Source: CAIQQQ01 sp040399685 (GTDB lineage Bacteria > Pseudomonadota > Alphaproteobacteria > Acetobacterales > Acetobacteraceae). Taken from it: DNA of 64,000 nucleotides. The stretch is taken from contig JBBART010000010.1 of the NCBI GenBank assembly GCA_040399685.1, forward strand, positions 79,246-143,245, written 5' to 3'. The notes beneath the pieces are model-generated. The model was not told the DNA's origin. It saw nothing but the letters and a program-made list of their open reading frames with translations, and did not search any database. Positions 42,643 through 51,001 of the stretch are shown here, piece after piece. Position numbers and translations under genes: made by a program. How positions within the stretch are numbered: the stretch's first letter is position 1; each line of letters opens with the position of its first letter.

Positions 42643-44717
42643 GCGCGGGCTCCTTCGCGAACCATTGAGATATAGCCGTGCGGCTCGATCGAGGCGGTCC
42701 AGCCGGGGCCGATCAGCGTGGAGGTCTCGTCCTCGGCGATGATGGCGGGGCCTGGCACGATGGCGCCCGCAGTCAGGGCCGTGCGGTCATGGATGGCCCA
42801 GTCGGTCACCTCGCCGGTCACGGTGTCGCGCACCGCCTGGGTGCGGCCAGCTTTCGGCGTGTGGGCCACGCCGGGGGCCACCGCCGATGCCGCATGATCG
42901 GTGATCGTGGCGACGACCACGGCATAGCTCATCACCTCCACGTCCGACCCTGGCACCGGGCGGTCGTAGAAACTGGCGTATTGGCGGTCATATTCGGCGC
43001 GGATGCTGGTCACATCGGCTTCAAGCAGCGTCCCTTGCGGCAACGGCACCGGAATTTCATGGCTCTGGCCCACGTAGCGCATGAACGCCATGCGGGTTTG
43101 CTGCGTGGGCGCGCCGAAGCTGCCGGCGGCCACAACCTCGCTCGCCTCACGGGCCATGTCGTCCAGCAGGGCGTTCACGGCATGCACGTCGAATGTGGAA
43201 AAGCGCTGATACAGGCTGCGAACAACCTCATAGCCCACCGGCGCGCGCAGGAACCCGATCGCGGAGCCAACGCCAGCGCCGGACGGCACCAGCACGCGGT
43301 CGATGCCAATCTTCTCGGCCACCCGGCAGCCATGCACCGGGCCACCGCCGCCGAAGGCGATCATCGTGCGGCCTTCATAGGTCTTGCCCGATTCGATGGC
43401 GTGAACACGGGCCGCGTTGGCCATGTTCTCGTCCACCATCTCAATCACGCCCAACGCCGCCAGCGGGGCCGGCAGGCCGAGTTTCTGGCCCACATGCACA
43501 TCCAGCGCCGCCAGCGCCGCCGCTGGCACCAGCTTCATCGAGCCACCGGCGAAACGCTGCGGATCGTAGCGGCCGAGCGTCAGATTCGCGTCCGTCACCG
43601 CCGGATGCAGGCCGCCGCGCCCGTAGCAGGCGGGTCCGGGATCGGCGCCAGCCGATTCGGGGCCGACGCCGATGCGGCCAAGGCTGTCCACATGCGCGAT
43701 GGAGCCACCACCGGCGCCGATCTCCACCATCTCGATCACCGGAATCCGCAGCGGCAGACCGGATCCTTTACGAAACCGCCCCACGCGGGCCACTTCGAAA
43801 TTGCGCGCCGTTTGCGGTCGGAAATCGTCGATCAGGCAAATTTTCGCCGTGGTGCCGCCCATATCGAACGACAGCACTTCAGCCAGACCGCATTCCCGGG
43901 CGATGGTGGCCGAGAAGATAGCGCCGCCGGCCGGGCCGGATTCAACCAGGCGAATGGGGAAGCGACACGCTGTCTCGATGGTCGTCAGCCCGCCGCCGGA
44001 CAGCATCATGAAGATTGGCGCCGCCATGCCGATGCCGCGCAGATCGGCCTCAAGACGACGCAGATAGCGGGCCATCATCGGCTGCACATAGGCGTTGGCG
44101 ACGGTGGTGGAAAACCGCTCCCACTCCCGCATTTCCGGCGAAACCTCGCTGGCGAGCGACACAGGCATGTCCGGCAGCGCCTCGGCCAGGATGTCGCGCA
44201 CCCGGCGTTCATGGGCTGGGTTCACAAAGCCGTGCAGGAAACCGACAGCCACCGCCTCCACGCCTTCGCGCACCAGCACCGGCAGCAATTCGCGCACCGC
44301 CTGCTCGTCCAGCGGACGCAGCACGTGGCCTTCATTGTCGAGTCGTTCCGGCACCGTCAGGCGCAGATAGCGGGGCACCAACGGCTCGGGCAGGGCGATG
44401 TTGAGGTCGTACTGGTCGTACCGGCTCTCATTGCCCATCGCCAGAACGTCGCGGAAACCCTCGGTGGTGATTAGCGCCGTGCGTGCGCCCTTGCGCTCGA
44501 TCACGGCGTTGGTGGCCAGCGTGGTGCCGTGCACCAGGATGGTGATGTCAGCCGGCAGCAGGCCTGCTTGTTTCAAAATGGCCGCAATGCCGTTCATCAC
44601 GCCCAATTCGGGCGATGCTGGTGTGGTCAGCACCTTGGTGGTGTGGCGCTGGCCGGCCACCTCCAATGCGAGATCTGTAAATGTTCCGCCGATATCGACT
44701 GCCAGACGCGCGCTCAT
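42639..44717 (-). CDS. hyuA: Hydantoinase A / oxoprolinase A family subunit
   Basis: This 692-aa ATPase-like subunit opens with LAVDIGGTFTDLALE and has VLSFDMGGTTAKICLIDD. The metal-site region VEIGAGGGSIAHVDSLGRIGVGPESAGADPGPACYGRGG follows in several shorter conserved blocks. GGAG lies 7 nt before the ATG. It leads the five-gene unit hyuA-hyuB-amidohydrolase-CHR-CHR. It resembles the A half of the fused oxoprolinase at 7.5 kb but is a separate-subunit form. Confidence 0.93.
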   Translation of the reverse strand: MSARLAVDIGGTFTDLALEVAGQRHTTKVLTTPASPELGVMNGIAAILKQAGLLPADITILVHGTTLATNAVIERKGARTALITTEGFRDVLAMGNESRYDQYDLNIALPEPLVPRYLRLTVPERLDNEGHVLRPLDEQAVRELLPVLVREGVEAVAVGFLHGFVNPAHERRVRDILAEALPDMPVSLASEVSPEMREWERFSTTVANAYVQPMMARYLRRLEADLRGIGMAAPIFMMLSGGGLTTIETACRFPIRLVESGPAGGAIFSATIARECGLAEVLSFDMGGTTAKICLIDDFRPQTARNFEVARVGRFRKGSGLPLRIPVIEMVEIGAGGGSIAHVDSLGRIGVGPESAGADPGPACYGRGGLHPAVTDANLTLGRYDPQRFAGGSMKLVPAAALAALDVHVGQKLGLPAPLAALGVIEMVDENMANAARVHAIESGKTYEGRTMIAFGGGGPVHGCRVAEKIGIDRVLVPSGAGVGSAIGFLRAPVGYEVVRSLYQRFSTFDVHAVNALLDDMAREASEVVAAGSFGAPTQQTRMAFMRYVGQSHEIPVPLPQGTLLEADVTSIRAEYDRQYASFYDRPVPGSDVEVMSYAVVVATITDHAASAVAPGVAHTPKAGRTQAVRDTVTGEVTDWAIHDRTALTAGAIVPGPAIIAEDETSTLIGPGWTASIEPHGYISMVREGARA

Positions 44718-44773
44718 GCATTTGCTCCGCCGCCCACCGTGCTGCCATCATGGCGCAAACCGGGGGAACCAGC

Positions 44774-45739
44774 ATGAAACCGCGCCTGATCGTAAGCCGC
44801 CAGATGCCAGATGACGTAGGAGCGCGAATTCGCGCCGAATTCGACTGTCCGTTTCCAAATGGGCAGGATCTGGATGCCGAAACCACGCTGCGGCTGCTGC
44901 GTGACACCAAGGCGGACGCCTTGCTGCTGACCTCGCATCTGAAACTCACCGCCGAGGTGATCGCGGCCCTGCCCGATCACGTCAAGATCGCCGCCACCTG
45001 CTCGGTGGGGTTCGACCATATCGACCTCGCCGCTGCCAAGGCGCGTGGCCTGCCCATCACCAACACGCCCGAGGTGCTGAACGAATGCACCGCCGACCTC
45101 GCGTTCATGTTGATGTTGAATGCGGCACGTCGCGGCCACGAATATGAGACGGTGATGCGGCGCGGCTGGCGCCAGGGGATGGGCATGGGCGAAATGCTCG
45201 GCATTCGCGTCTGGGGCAAGACGCTCGGCATTCTGGGTCTGGGCGGCATCGGCCGCGCCATGGCGGCACGGGCACGCGGCTTCGGCATGAAGATCGTCTA
45301 TTGCAACCGCACCCGCCTGGCGCCTGAGCTGGAACTGGGCGCCACCTGGTATCCGAAGTTCGAGGACATGCTGCCGCATTGCGACTTCCTGTCGCTGCAC
45401 GCGCCGTCCGGCGCCGGCACCAAGGGGATCATCAACGCCGAGACCCTGGCGCTGCTGCCCAAGGGCGCCGTGTTCGTCAACGCCGCCCGCGGGGCGCTGG
45501 TGGATGAGGATGCGCTGATCGCGGCGCTGCAATCGGGCCATCTGGCGGCAGCGGGTCTGGACGTGTTCCTCAACGAGCCGGCGTTCGACCTGCGATTCGC
45601 CGAACTGCCGAACGTGTCCCTCAGCCCGCATATGGGCTCGGCCACGCACGAAACCCGCAAGGCAATGGGCGACCGCGCGATTGACAACATTCTCGCGGTG
45701 CTGGCCGGCAAGCCCGCCATCGACCCGCTGTGGAGCTGA
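44774..45739 (+). CDS. D-glycerate dehydrogenase-type 2-hydroxyacid dehydrogenase (copy 1)
   Basis: This 321-aa enzyme resembles GyaR-type hydroxypyruvate/glyoxylate reductases. It starts MKPRLIVSRQMPDDVGARI. The NAD motif is LGILGLGGIGRAMAARARGFG. The catalytic residues are Arg in NAARGALVDEDAL, Glu in LNEPAFD and His in SPHMGSATHE. It diverges from hyuA with a 56-bp gap, and a paralogue starts 4 bp after its stop. Confidence 0.92.
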   Translation: MKPRLIVSRQMPDDVGARIRAEFDCPFPNGQDLDAETTLRLLRDTKADALLLTSHLKLTAEVIAALPDHVKIAATCSVGFDHIDLAAAKARGLPITNTPEVLNECTADLAFMLMLNAARRGHEYETVMRRGWRQGMGMGEMLGIRVWGKTLGILGLGGIGRAMAARARGFGMKIVYCNRTRLAPELELGATWYPKFEDMLPHCDFLSLHAPSGAGTKGIINAETLALLPKGAVFVNAARGALVDEDALIAALQSGHLAAAGLDVFLNEPAFDLRFAELPNVSLSPHMGSATHETRKAMGDRAIDNILAVLAGKPAIDPLWS

Positions 45740-45743
45740 AGCC

Positions 45744-46706
45744 GTGACGAAACCCACCCTTCTCGTCACCCGCCGCCTGCCAGCGGCGGTGGAAGCCCGT
45801 GCGCTGCACGATTACGACGCGCGGCTGAACCATGACGACACGCCCACCACCCCCGCCGGCATCCTGGCGGCCTCGGCGGGGTGTGACGCCATTCTGTGCT
45901 GCACGTCTGACCGGCTGGATGCCGCCACCATCGCAGCGCTGCCAGCCTCGGTGCGGGTGATCTCCACCTTCAGCGTCGGCACCGATCATATCGACCTCGC
46001 GGCCGCCGCCGCACGCGGTATTCCGGTGTGCAACACGCCGGACGTGCTGACCGAGGCCACGGCCGAGTTGTCGATGCTCCTCATCCTCGCCGCCGCCCGA
46101 CGGGCTGGCGAGGGCGAGCGGATGATCCGCGCCAAGGCGTGGGGCGGCTGGGCGCCGACCCAGTTGATGGGCGCGCAGGTCAGCGGCAAGCGGCTGGGCA
46201 TCTTCGGCATGGGCCGGATTGGCCAATCCCTCGCCCGCATGGCGCGCGGCTTCCAGATGGAGGTGCATTATCGCAACCGCTCGCGCCTCGCGGCCGATAT
46301 CGAACAGGGCGCGATCTATCACGACAACGACGACAGCTTCCTGGCCGCCAGCCAGGTTCTGGCGCTGAACGCCCCGGGCGGGGCCGCCACGCGGCATTGG
46401 CTGAATGCGGAGCGAATCGCCAAGCTGCCGCACGGCGCAATCGTCACCAACGCCGCGCGCGGCACATTGGTGGATGATGCGGCGCTGATCGCGGCGTTGC
46501 GCTCGGGCCAGGTTGGGTTTGCCGGGCTGGACGTGTTCGAGGGCGAGCCGGCGCTGAACCCGGAGTACCTGACGCTGGAGAACGCCGTGCTGCTGCCGCA
46601 TCTGGGCAGTGCCACCACCGAAACCCGCGATGCCATGGGCCATCTGGCGCTGGACGGCGTGGACGCGGTGCTGGCCGGGCGCAAGCCTTCGGCCCAGGTG
46701 GGTTGA
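45744..46706 (+). CDS. D-glycerate dehydrogenase-type 2-hydroxyacid dehydrogenase (copy 2)
   Basis: This 320-aa paralogue of the preceding gene has the same architecture: STFSVGTDHIDLAAAAARG, NAD motif LGIFGMGRIGQSLARMARGFQ, and catalytic NAARGTLVDDAAL, EGEPALN and LPHLGSATTE. It starts at GTG. The sequences differ enough (for example the substrate-loop HNDDTPTTPAG-like DDTPTTPAG region) to suggest different substrates. Its stop overlaps the MFS gene start as TTGA. Confidence 0.9.
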   Translation: MTKPTLLVTRRLPAAVEARALHDYDARLNHDDTPTTPAGILAASAGCDAILCCTSDRLDAATIAALPASVRVISTFSVGTDHIDLAAAAARGIPVCNTPDVLTEATAELSMLLILAAARRAGEGERMIRAKAWGGWAPTQLMGAQVSGKRLGIFGMGRIGQSLARMARGFQMEVHYRNRSRLAADIEQGAIYHDNDDSFLAASQVLALNAPGGAATRHWLNAERIAKLPHGAIVTNAARGTLVDDAALIAALRSGQVGFAGLDVFEGEPALNPEYLTLENAVLLPHLGSATTETRDAMGHLALDGVDAVLAGRKPSAQVG

Positions 46707-47962
46707 TTCCACCGATCCTGCGGCCCTTGGCCACCCGCCCCGTGGCGTTGCTCTGGGGCGGGCTGGCGATGTCGGCCATTGGCGACCAGTTGTTCCTGGT
46801 CGTGCTCGGTTGGCTGGCCGTGGGCGCGTTCGGCACCAATGCCGGGCTGCTGACGGCCATCCAGGCGGCGGTGATGCTGACCACGGCGCTGCTGGCCGGG
46901 CGGTTGGCCGATTCGTTCTCGCACCAGGCGGCCATGATCGGCGCCGATCTGCTGCGGGCGCTGGTGCTGGGGTTGATGGTGATCACCTGGCTGAGCCTCG
47001 GCGCGCCGCCGCCGTGGATTTTGGTGGCCTGCGTGTTGGCGCTGGCGGTGGGCAACGCGTTGTTTCGCCCGGCGCTGATGGCGCTGGTGCCGCAGATCGC
47101 CCCGCAATCTATGCTGCCCGCCACCAATGCGCTGATCGACACCACCGAGCGGATCGCCCGCCTGCTGGGCCCCGGCCTGATCGGGGTAGCGGCGGCCACG
47201 TTGCCACTGGTGCATTTCGTGACGATCGATGTCGCCACCTTCCTCATCTCGGCCACGGCGGTGACGCTGGCCGTGGCCCGTCACCCGAAAGGCCGTCTCT
47301 CGGTGCCGGTTCGGCTGGGCGTGTGGGACGGGCTGACGCGCGGGTTCATTGCCGTGCGTCGGGACAGGCTGCTGGGCTTCGTGCTGGCGGTGACCGGCGT
47401 GATCAACGGCGCCTGGTACACAACCTTTTTCATTGGCCTGCCGCTGCTGCTGGTGGAACGCGGCGTTCCCGGCGGCATCGCGGCATTTGGCTCGGTGATC
47501 TCGGCCTATGGGCTGACCAACCTTGCCAGCACGCTGGTGGTTGGCAACCGCCCCATGAGCCGCCATCCGGGGCGGATGATCTTTGGCGGCAACCTGTTCC
47601 TGGCCGTGGGCATTCTGCTGCTGGGGCTGGCGGGATGGGTGCTGCCGCCGCCTTATATACTATCGGGCCTGATCGGCGCCGCCCTGGTGTCGGCCATTGG
47701 CGGGCCCATGCAAGACATCACGGTGGCCACGCGACGCCAAACACTGCTCGCCAACGCCGATATCGCCGCCGGCACCCGTGCTTTCGTGGTGATGAACCAG
47801 GCAGGACTTCTGATCGGCATGCTGATATCGCCGTTGTTGTTCGCTACCATCGGCGTGGCCCCGGCCATCATGGTCTGTGGGGCGTCGGTATTGCTGGTGT
47901 GCCTGGCCGGATTGCGGCGCTTTGCCGCGGAAAATGCGCCGCCAAATGGGGCAAAGGTATAA
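46703..47962 (+). CDS. MFS transporter
   Basis: This 419-aa major facilitator has about 11–12 membrane helices (LLWGGLAMSAIGDQLFLVVLG, LLTAIQAAVMLTTALLAGRLADSF, and others). The A-like motif is GRLADSFSHQAAM. The start TTG overlaps the preceding dehydrogenase stop, so a role in moving a hydroxyacid is possible but unproven. It resembles MFS_3/enterobactin-exporter-like proteins of the drug-export class. Confidence 0.88.
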   Translation: MIPPILRPLATRPVALLWGGLAMSAIGDQLFLVVLGWLAVGAFGTNAGLLTAIQAAVMLTTALLAGRLADSFSHQAAMIGADLLRALVLGLMVITWLSLGAPPPWILVACVLALAVGNALFRPALMALVPQIAPQSMLPATNALIDTTERIARLLGPGLIGVAAATLPLVHFVTIDVATFLISATAVTLAVARHPKGRLSVPVRLGVWDGLTRGFIAVRRDRLLGFVLAVTGVINGAWYTTFFIGLPLLLVERGVPGGIAAFGSVISAYGLTNLASTLVVGNRPMSRHPGRMIFGGNLFLAVGILLLGLAGWVLPPPYILSGLIGAALVSAIGGPMQDITVATRRQTLLANADIAAGTRAFVVMNQAGLLIGMLISPLLFATIGVAPAIMVCGASVLLVCLAGLRRFAAENAPPNGAKV

Positions 47963-47995
47963 ATCGGCCATTTACGGCGATTTGGCATGCTGATT

Positions 47996-48024
47996 TTGTG
48001 GCGCGGATGGCGAGGCTGTGCTAT
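47996..48024 (+). promoter_or_regulatory. Candidate promoter of the cold-shock gene
   Basis: TTGTGG (47996–48001) and TGCTAT (48019–48024) are spaced by exactly 17 bp. The predicted start lies near 48031, giving a short 5' leader of about 30 nt, without the long leader found on Escherichia coli cspA. Confidence 0.45.
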
Positions 48025-48060
48025 CAACACAAGCTAGTTAAATATGAGAGTTACGAGAAC

Positions 48061-48264
48061 ATGGCTGTTGGTACGGTTAAGTGGTTCAATGCAACCAAGG
48101 GTTTCGGCTTCATCGAGCCACAGGGCGGCGGCAAGGATGTGTTCGTGCACATCACTGCAGTTCAGGCTGCTGGCCTCACGGGCCTCAATGACGGTCAGAA
48201 GGTCAGCTATGACGTTCTGATGGAGCGCGGCAAGGAAGCTGCTGCCAATCTGAAGCTCGCGTAA
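48061..48264 (+). CDS. Cold-shock protein (CspA family)
   Basis: This 67-aa single cold-shock domain binds single-stranded nucleic acid as an RNA chaperone. The start MAVGTVKWFNATKGFGFI holds RNP1 (KGFGFI), and RNP2 is DVFVHI. The acidic EPQGGGKD loop is typical. A strong terminator follows, so it is monocistronic. Confidence 0.96.
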   Translation: MAVGTVKWFNATKGFGFIEPQGGGKDVFVHITAVQAAGLTGLNDGQKVSYDVLMERGKEAAANLKLA

Positions 48265-48287
48265 CAGCGTTCTTCGGAACTTCTGGA

Positions 48288-48315
48288 AAAGGCCGCATCG
48301 TATGATGCGGCCTTT
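48288..48315 (+). terminator. Rho-independent terminator of the cold-shock gene
   Basis: AAAGGCCGCATC (48288–48299) and GATGCGGCCTTT (48304–48315) form a perfect 12-bp stem with a GTAT tetraloop, followed by TTCTCGTTTT. It lies 23 bp after the stop codon and has clear intrinsic-terminator form. Confidence 0.9.
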
Positions 48316-48334
48316 TCTCGTTTTGGCCTGATGA

Positions 48335-48370
48335 CGTAGGTTGGGTCAGCGCAGCGCCACCCAACCTACG
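48335..48370. repeat. 12-bp inverted repeat overlapping the ligase stop
   Basis: CGTAGGTTGGGT (48335–48346) and ACCCAACCTACG (48359–48370) flank a 12-nt loop. The TAG stop of the minus-strand ligase gene (48366–48368) lies inside the right arm. It could end ligase transcription. The GTAGGTTGGGT core resembles dispersed REP-like elements seen in many proteobacteria (recollection). Confidence 0.55.
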
Positions 48371-49940
48371 GCCGTTCTACCAGCGCCATCAGCGTGTCCA
48401 ACTGGTCCGCCTCATTGGCGGGTTTGTCCGTGCGAATCCGCGAAATGCGCGGAAACCGCAGCGCCACGCCGGATTTATGGCGAGCGGATAACTGGGCGGC
48501 GTCGAACGCCACTTCCAGAACGATGCCCCGCTCCACCTCCCGCACCGGGCCGAATCGCTGGGTGGTGTGGTCGCGCACCCATTTGTCGAGATAGGCCAAT
48601 TCCTGATCGGTGAAGCCGAAATAGGCTTTTCCCACCGGCAAAAGCTCCTCACCGCGCCACAGGCCGAACGTGTAGTCCGAATAAAAGCTGCTGCGCTTGC
48701 CGTGGCCGCGCTGGGCATACATCAGCACGGCGTCAATCGTCAGCGGGTCACGCTTCCATTTCCACCAAAGCCCTTTCGGCCGGCCGGGCAGATACGGGCT
48801 GTCGGCGCGCTTGAGCATCAGCCCCTCGATGGAGGCGGCGCGGGCGGACAGGCGCAATTCCGCTAACTCGGACAAGGCCGTGAAGCCGATTTGCGCGGAC
48901 AGATCCATCCGCTGCGGCTGGTTGCGCGCATACCAGGATTCCAGCCGGAGTCGCCGCGCGTCAAACGGCAAGGCGCGGATGTCCTCGACACCGTCGAACA
49001 GCATGTCGTACAGCCGAACATGCACCGGAAATTCCCGCTGCATCTTGGCGCTGACGGTCTTGCGGTTCAGCCGTTGTTGCAGGTCGGAAAACGGCGCCAC
49101 CACGCCGTCGCGCAGCACCAGCAACTCGCCGTCCAGCACGGCGGGCGAGGCCATGGCGGCGATGATTTCGGGAAAGCCGGCGGAGATCTCCTCCGCCCCG
49201 CGCGAATACAGCGCCTGTCCGCCGGCGGTGGTGACCAACTGCACGCGAATGCCGTCCCATTTCCATTCGCAGCGAAACGCCGCCGGGTCCATCTGCGACA
49301 GATCGGCCAGTTCGATCGGCTGGGCCAGCATCGGCGAGCGGAAGACCGGCGAGTCGAGCGGGTCTGGCTTGGGGCCTTGGCCGAAAATCCAGGCGAACAA
49401 CCCGGCATAAGGCGGGGTCAGTCCATGCCAGATTTCCTCGATATCGTCCGCCGCGAGACCCTCGCCGCATTCGGCCAACGCGGTCTTGGCCAACCGCGCC
49501 GAGGCACCGACGCGCAATCCGCCGGTGATGAGCTTCAACAGCGCGAGCCGCGTTGCCGAGTCGGACGCATCGAGCCAGCCTGCGACGATGTCGGGAAGCT
49601 CGGATTTGGCGGCGGTGGCCAGCGTCTCCACCACCTCTGACAACAACGGCGGACGCTGGTTGGTGGGCTTGGCGGGCCAGATCAGCGCCACCGTCTCGGC
49701 CAGATCGCCGACATAGTCATATGAGAGCGCGAACAGCACAGGGTCAGTGCGGGATGCTGCCAGTTCGCGGATGAGCCCGGCCTTGGCCGCGGCAAAGCGC
49801 AGTTCGCCGGTGATAGCGGCGAGGCCAATGCCACGCTCCGGGTCCGGCTGGGTGGTGAAATACCGGCGCAGCAGAGCGATCTTGGCGAGCCGGCCTGGCG
49901 TGAAGACCAGCCGTTCGAGTAGGTCTGAAAACGCGATCAT
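48366..49940 (-). CDS. ATP-dependent DNA ligase of the Lhr/Exo/MPE repair module
   Basis: This 524-aa ATP-dependent ligase has an N-terminal helical DNA-binding domain, a nucleotidyltransferase domain with the adenylated Lys227 in motif I (EWKWDGIR), and a C-terminal OB domain (GLWWKWKRDPLTIDAVL). It belongs to the family annotated as cisplatin-damage-response ligase. It overlaps the exonuclease gene by four bases. Together with exonuclease, helicase and PdeM it makes a known four-protein DNA-repair module. Confidence 0.93.
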   Translation of the reverse strand: MIAFSDLLERLVFTPGRLAKIALLRRYFTTQPDPERGIGLAAITGELRFAAAKAGLIRELAASRTDPVLFALSYDYVGDLAETVALIWPAKPTNQRPPLLSEVVETLATAAKSELPDIVAGWLDASDSATRLALLKLITGGLRVGASARLAKTALAECGEGLAADDIEEIWHGLTPPYAGLFAWIFGQGPKPDPLDSPVFRSPMLAQPIELADLSQMDPAAFRCEWKWDGIRVQLVTTAGGQALYSRGAEEISAGFPEIIAAMASPAVLDGELLVLRDGVVAPFSDLQQRLNRKTVSAKMQREFPVHVRLYDMLFDGVEDIRALPFDARRLRLESWYARNQPQRMDLSAQIGFTALSELAELRLSARAASIEGLMLKRADSPYLPGRPKGLWWKWKRDPLTIDAVLMYAQRGHGKRSSFYSDYTFGLWRGEELLPVGKAYFGFTDQELAYLDKWVRDHTTQRFGPVREVERGIVLEVAFDAAQLSARHKSGVALRFPRISRIRTDKPANEADQLDTLMALVERP

Positions 49941-50947
49941 TCCTCGCCGTCCTCGTCAAAACCCACCAGTCGCAGCGCCCGTCCCTTGATGCCGCGCAGA
50001 GTGGCGGCATGGATCAACGCCTCCTCGCGGCCGTGCGTCACCCAGACTTCCGGGGCGCCGACATCGTCCATCGTGGTGAGCAGTTCGTCCCAATCGGCGT
50101 GATCGGAAATCACCAGCGGCAGTTCCACGCCACCTTGCTTGGCCCGCTGGCGCACCCGCATCCAGCCGGAGGCGAGGCAGACCACCGGCTCGGCCAGCCG
50201 TCGCGCCCAGCGATCGGCGATGGCCGAGGGGGGCGCGAGCACGATCTGGCCGACCAGCTCCGCCTTCGCCGCCACCGTGGCGGGGCGCAGGTCGCCGAGG
50301 CGAACGCCGAATTGCTCATACACCGCACACATCGGCAGCAACGCACCGTGCAGCCAGATGGGCGCGTGCCAGCCCGCCTCGCGGATGAGGGCGATCAACC
50401 GTTGGGTCTTGCCCAGCGAATAGCAGCCGACGACATGGGTGCGCTCGGGGAACAGCGCCACGCTGGCCAGCAGACGGGCGATCTCGGCGGCAGGGTCCGG
50501 GTGGTGGAACACGGGCAGGGCGAAGGTGGCCTCGGTGACGAACACGTCGCACGGCATCGGGATGAACGGTTCGCAGGTGCTGTCCGCCACGCGCTTGTAG
50601 TCGCCGCTCACCACGGCGCGACTGCCCTGGTATTCCATGCAGATTTGCGCGCTGCCCAGCACATGGCCGGCGGGTTGCAGCCAGACCGTCACGTCCCCGA
50701 TGCGAATCCGCTCGCCCCAGCCGAGCGCCTGCGTGACGGCCGGTGCCCCTGCCCCCATGCGCGCCGCCATGATGGCGATGGTGGGCGCGGTGGCGAGCGC
50801 GTGGGCGTGGCCGGGCCGCGCATGGTCGGAATGGCCGTGGGTGATCACCGCCCGCTCCACGGGTCGTTGCGGGTCGATGTAAAATCCGCCCGGTTCACAG
50901 AACAGGCCGGCGGGGAGCGGTTTCAGCCAGGTCTGCGGATGCGGCAT
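49937..50947 (-). CDS. Ligase-associated DNA exonuclease (metallo-beta-lactamase/beta-CASP)
   Basis: This 336-aa nuclease is SNM1/Artemis-like. The MBL signature is VITHGHSDHARPGH near residue 35, VWLQPAGHVLGSAQ follows, and the beta-CASP region includes VVSGDYKRVADSTCEP. The C-terminal half has VISDHADWDELL. The start MPHPQTWLKPL (50947) is chosen because the next 50 bp form the divergent gap to the helicase gene. Longer forms would overlap that promoter region. Confidence 0.92.
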   Translation of the reverse strand: MPHPQTWLKPLPAGLFCEPGGFYIDPQRPVERAVITHGHSDHARPGHAHALATAPTIAIMAARMGAGAPAVTQALGWGERIRIGDVTVWLQPAGHVLGSAQICMEYQGSRAVVSGDYKRVADSTCEPFIPMPCDVFVTEATFALPVFHHPDPAAEIARLLASVALFPERTHVVGCYSLGKTQRLIALIREAGWHAPIWLHGALLPMCAVYEQFGVRLGDLRPATVAAKAELVGQIVLAPPSAIADRWARRLAEPVVCLASGWMRVRQRAKQGGVELPLVISDHADWDELLTTMDDVGAPEVWVTHGREEALIHAATLRGIKGRALRLVGFDEDGEE

Positions 50948-51001
50948 CAGGCACATGTGGCGACGCCTTCCCATTTCCGCCAGAGCGATTATCTGTGGCG
51001 C

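Noticed and set aside
42678..44474. 598-codon plus-strand open frame opposite hyuA
   Set aside because: Antisense shadow of a gene with intact HyuA motifs.
50009..51001. 331-codon N-terminal extension of the helicase
   Set aside because: It is antisense to the exonuclease gene, and the Lhr-type N-terminus begins at the ATG at 51002.
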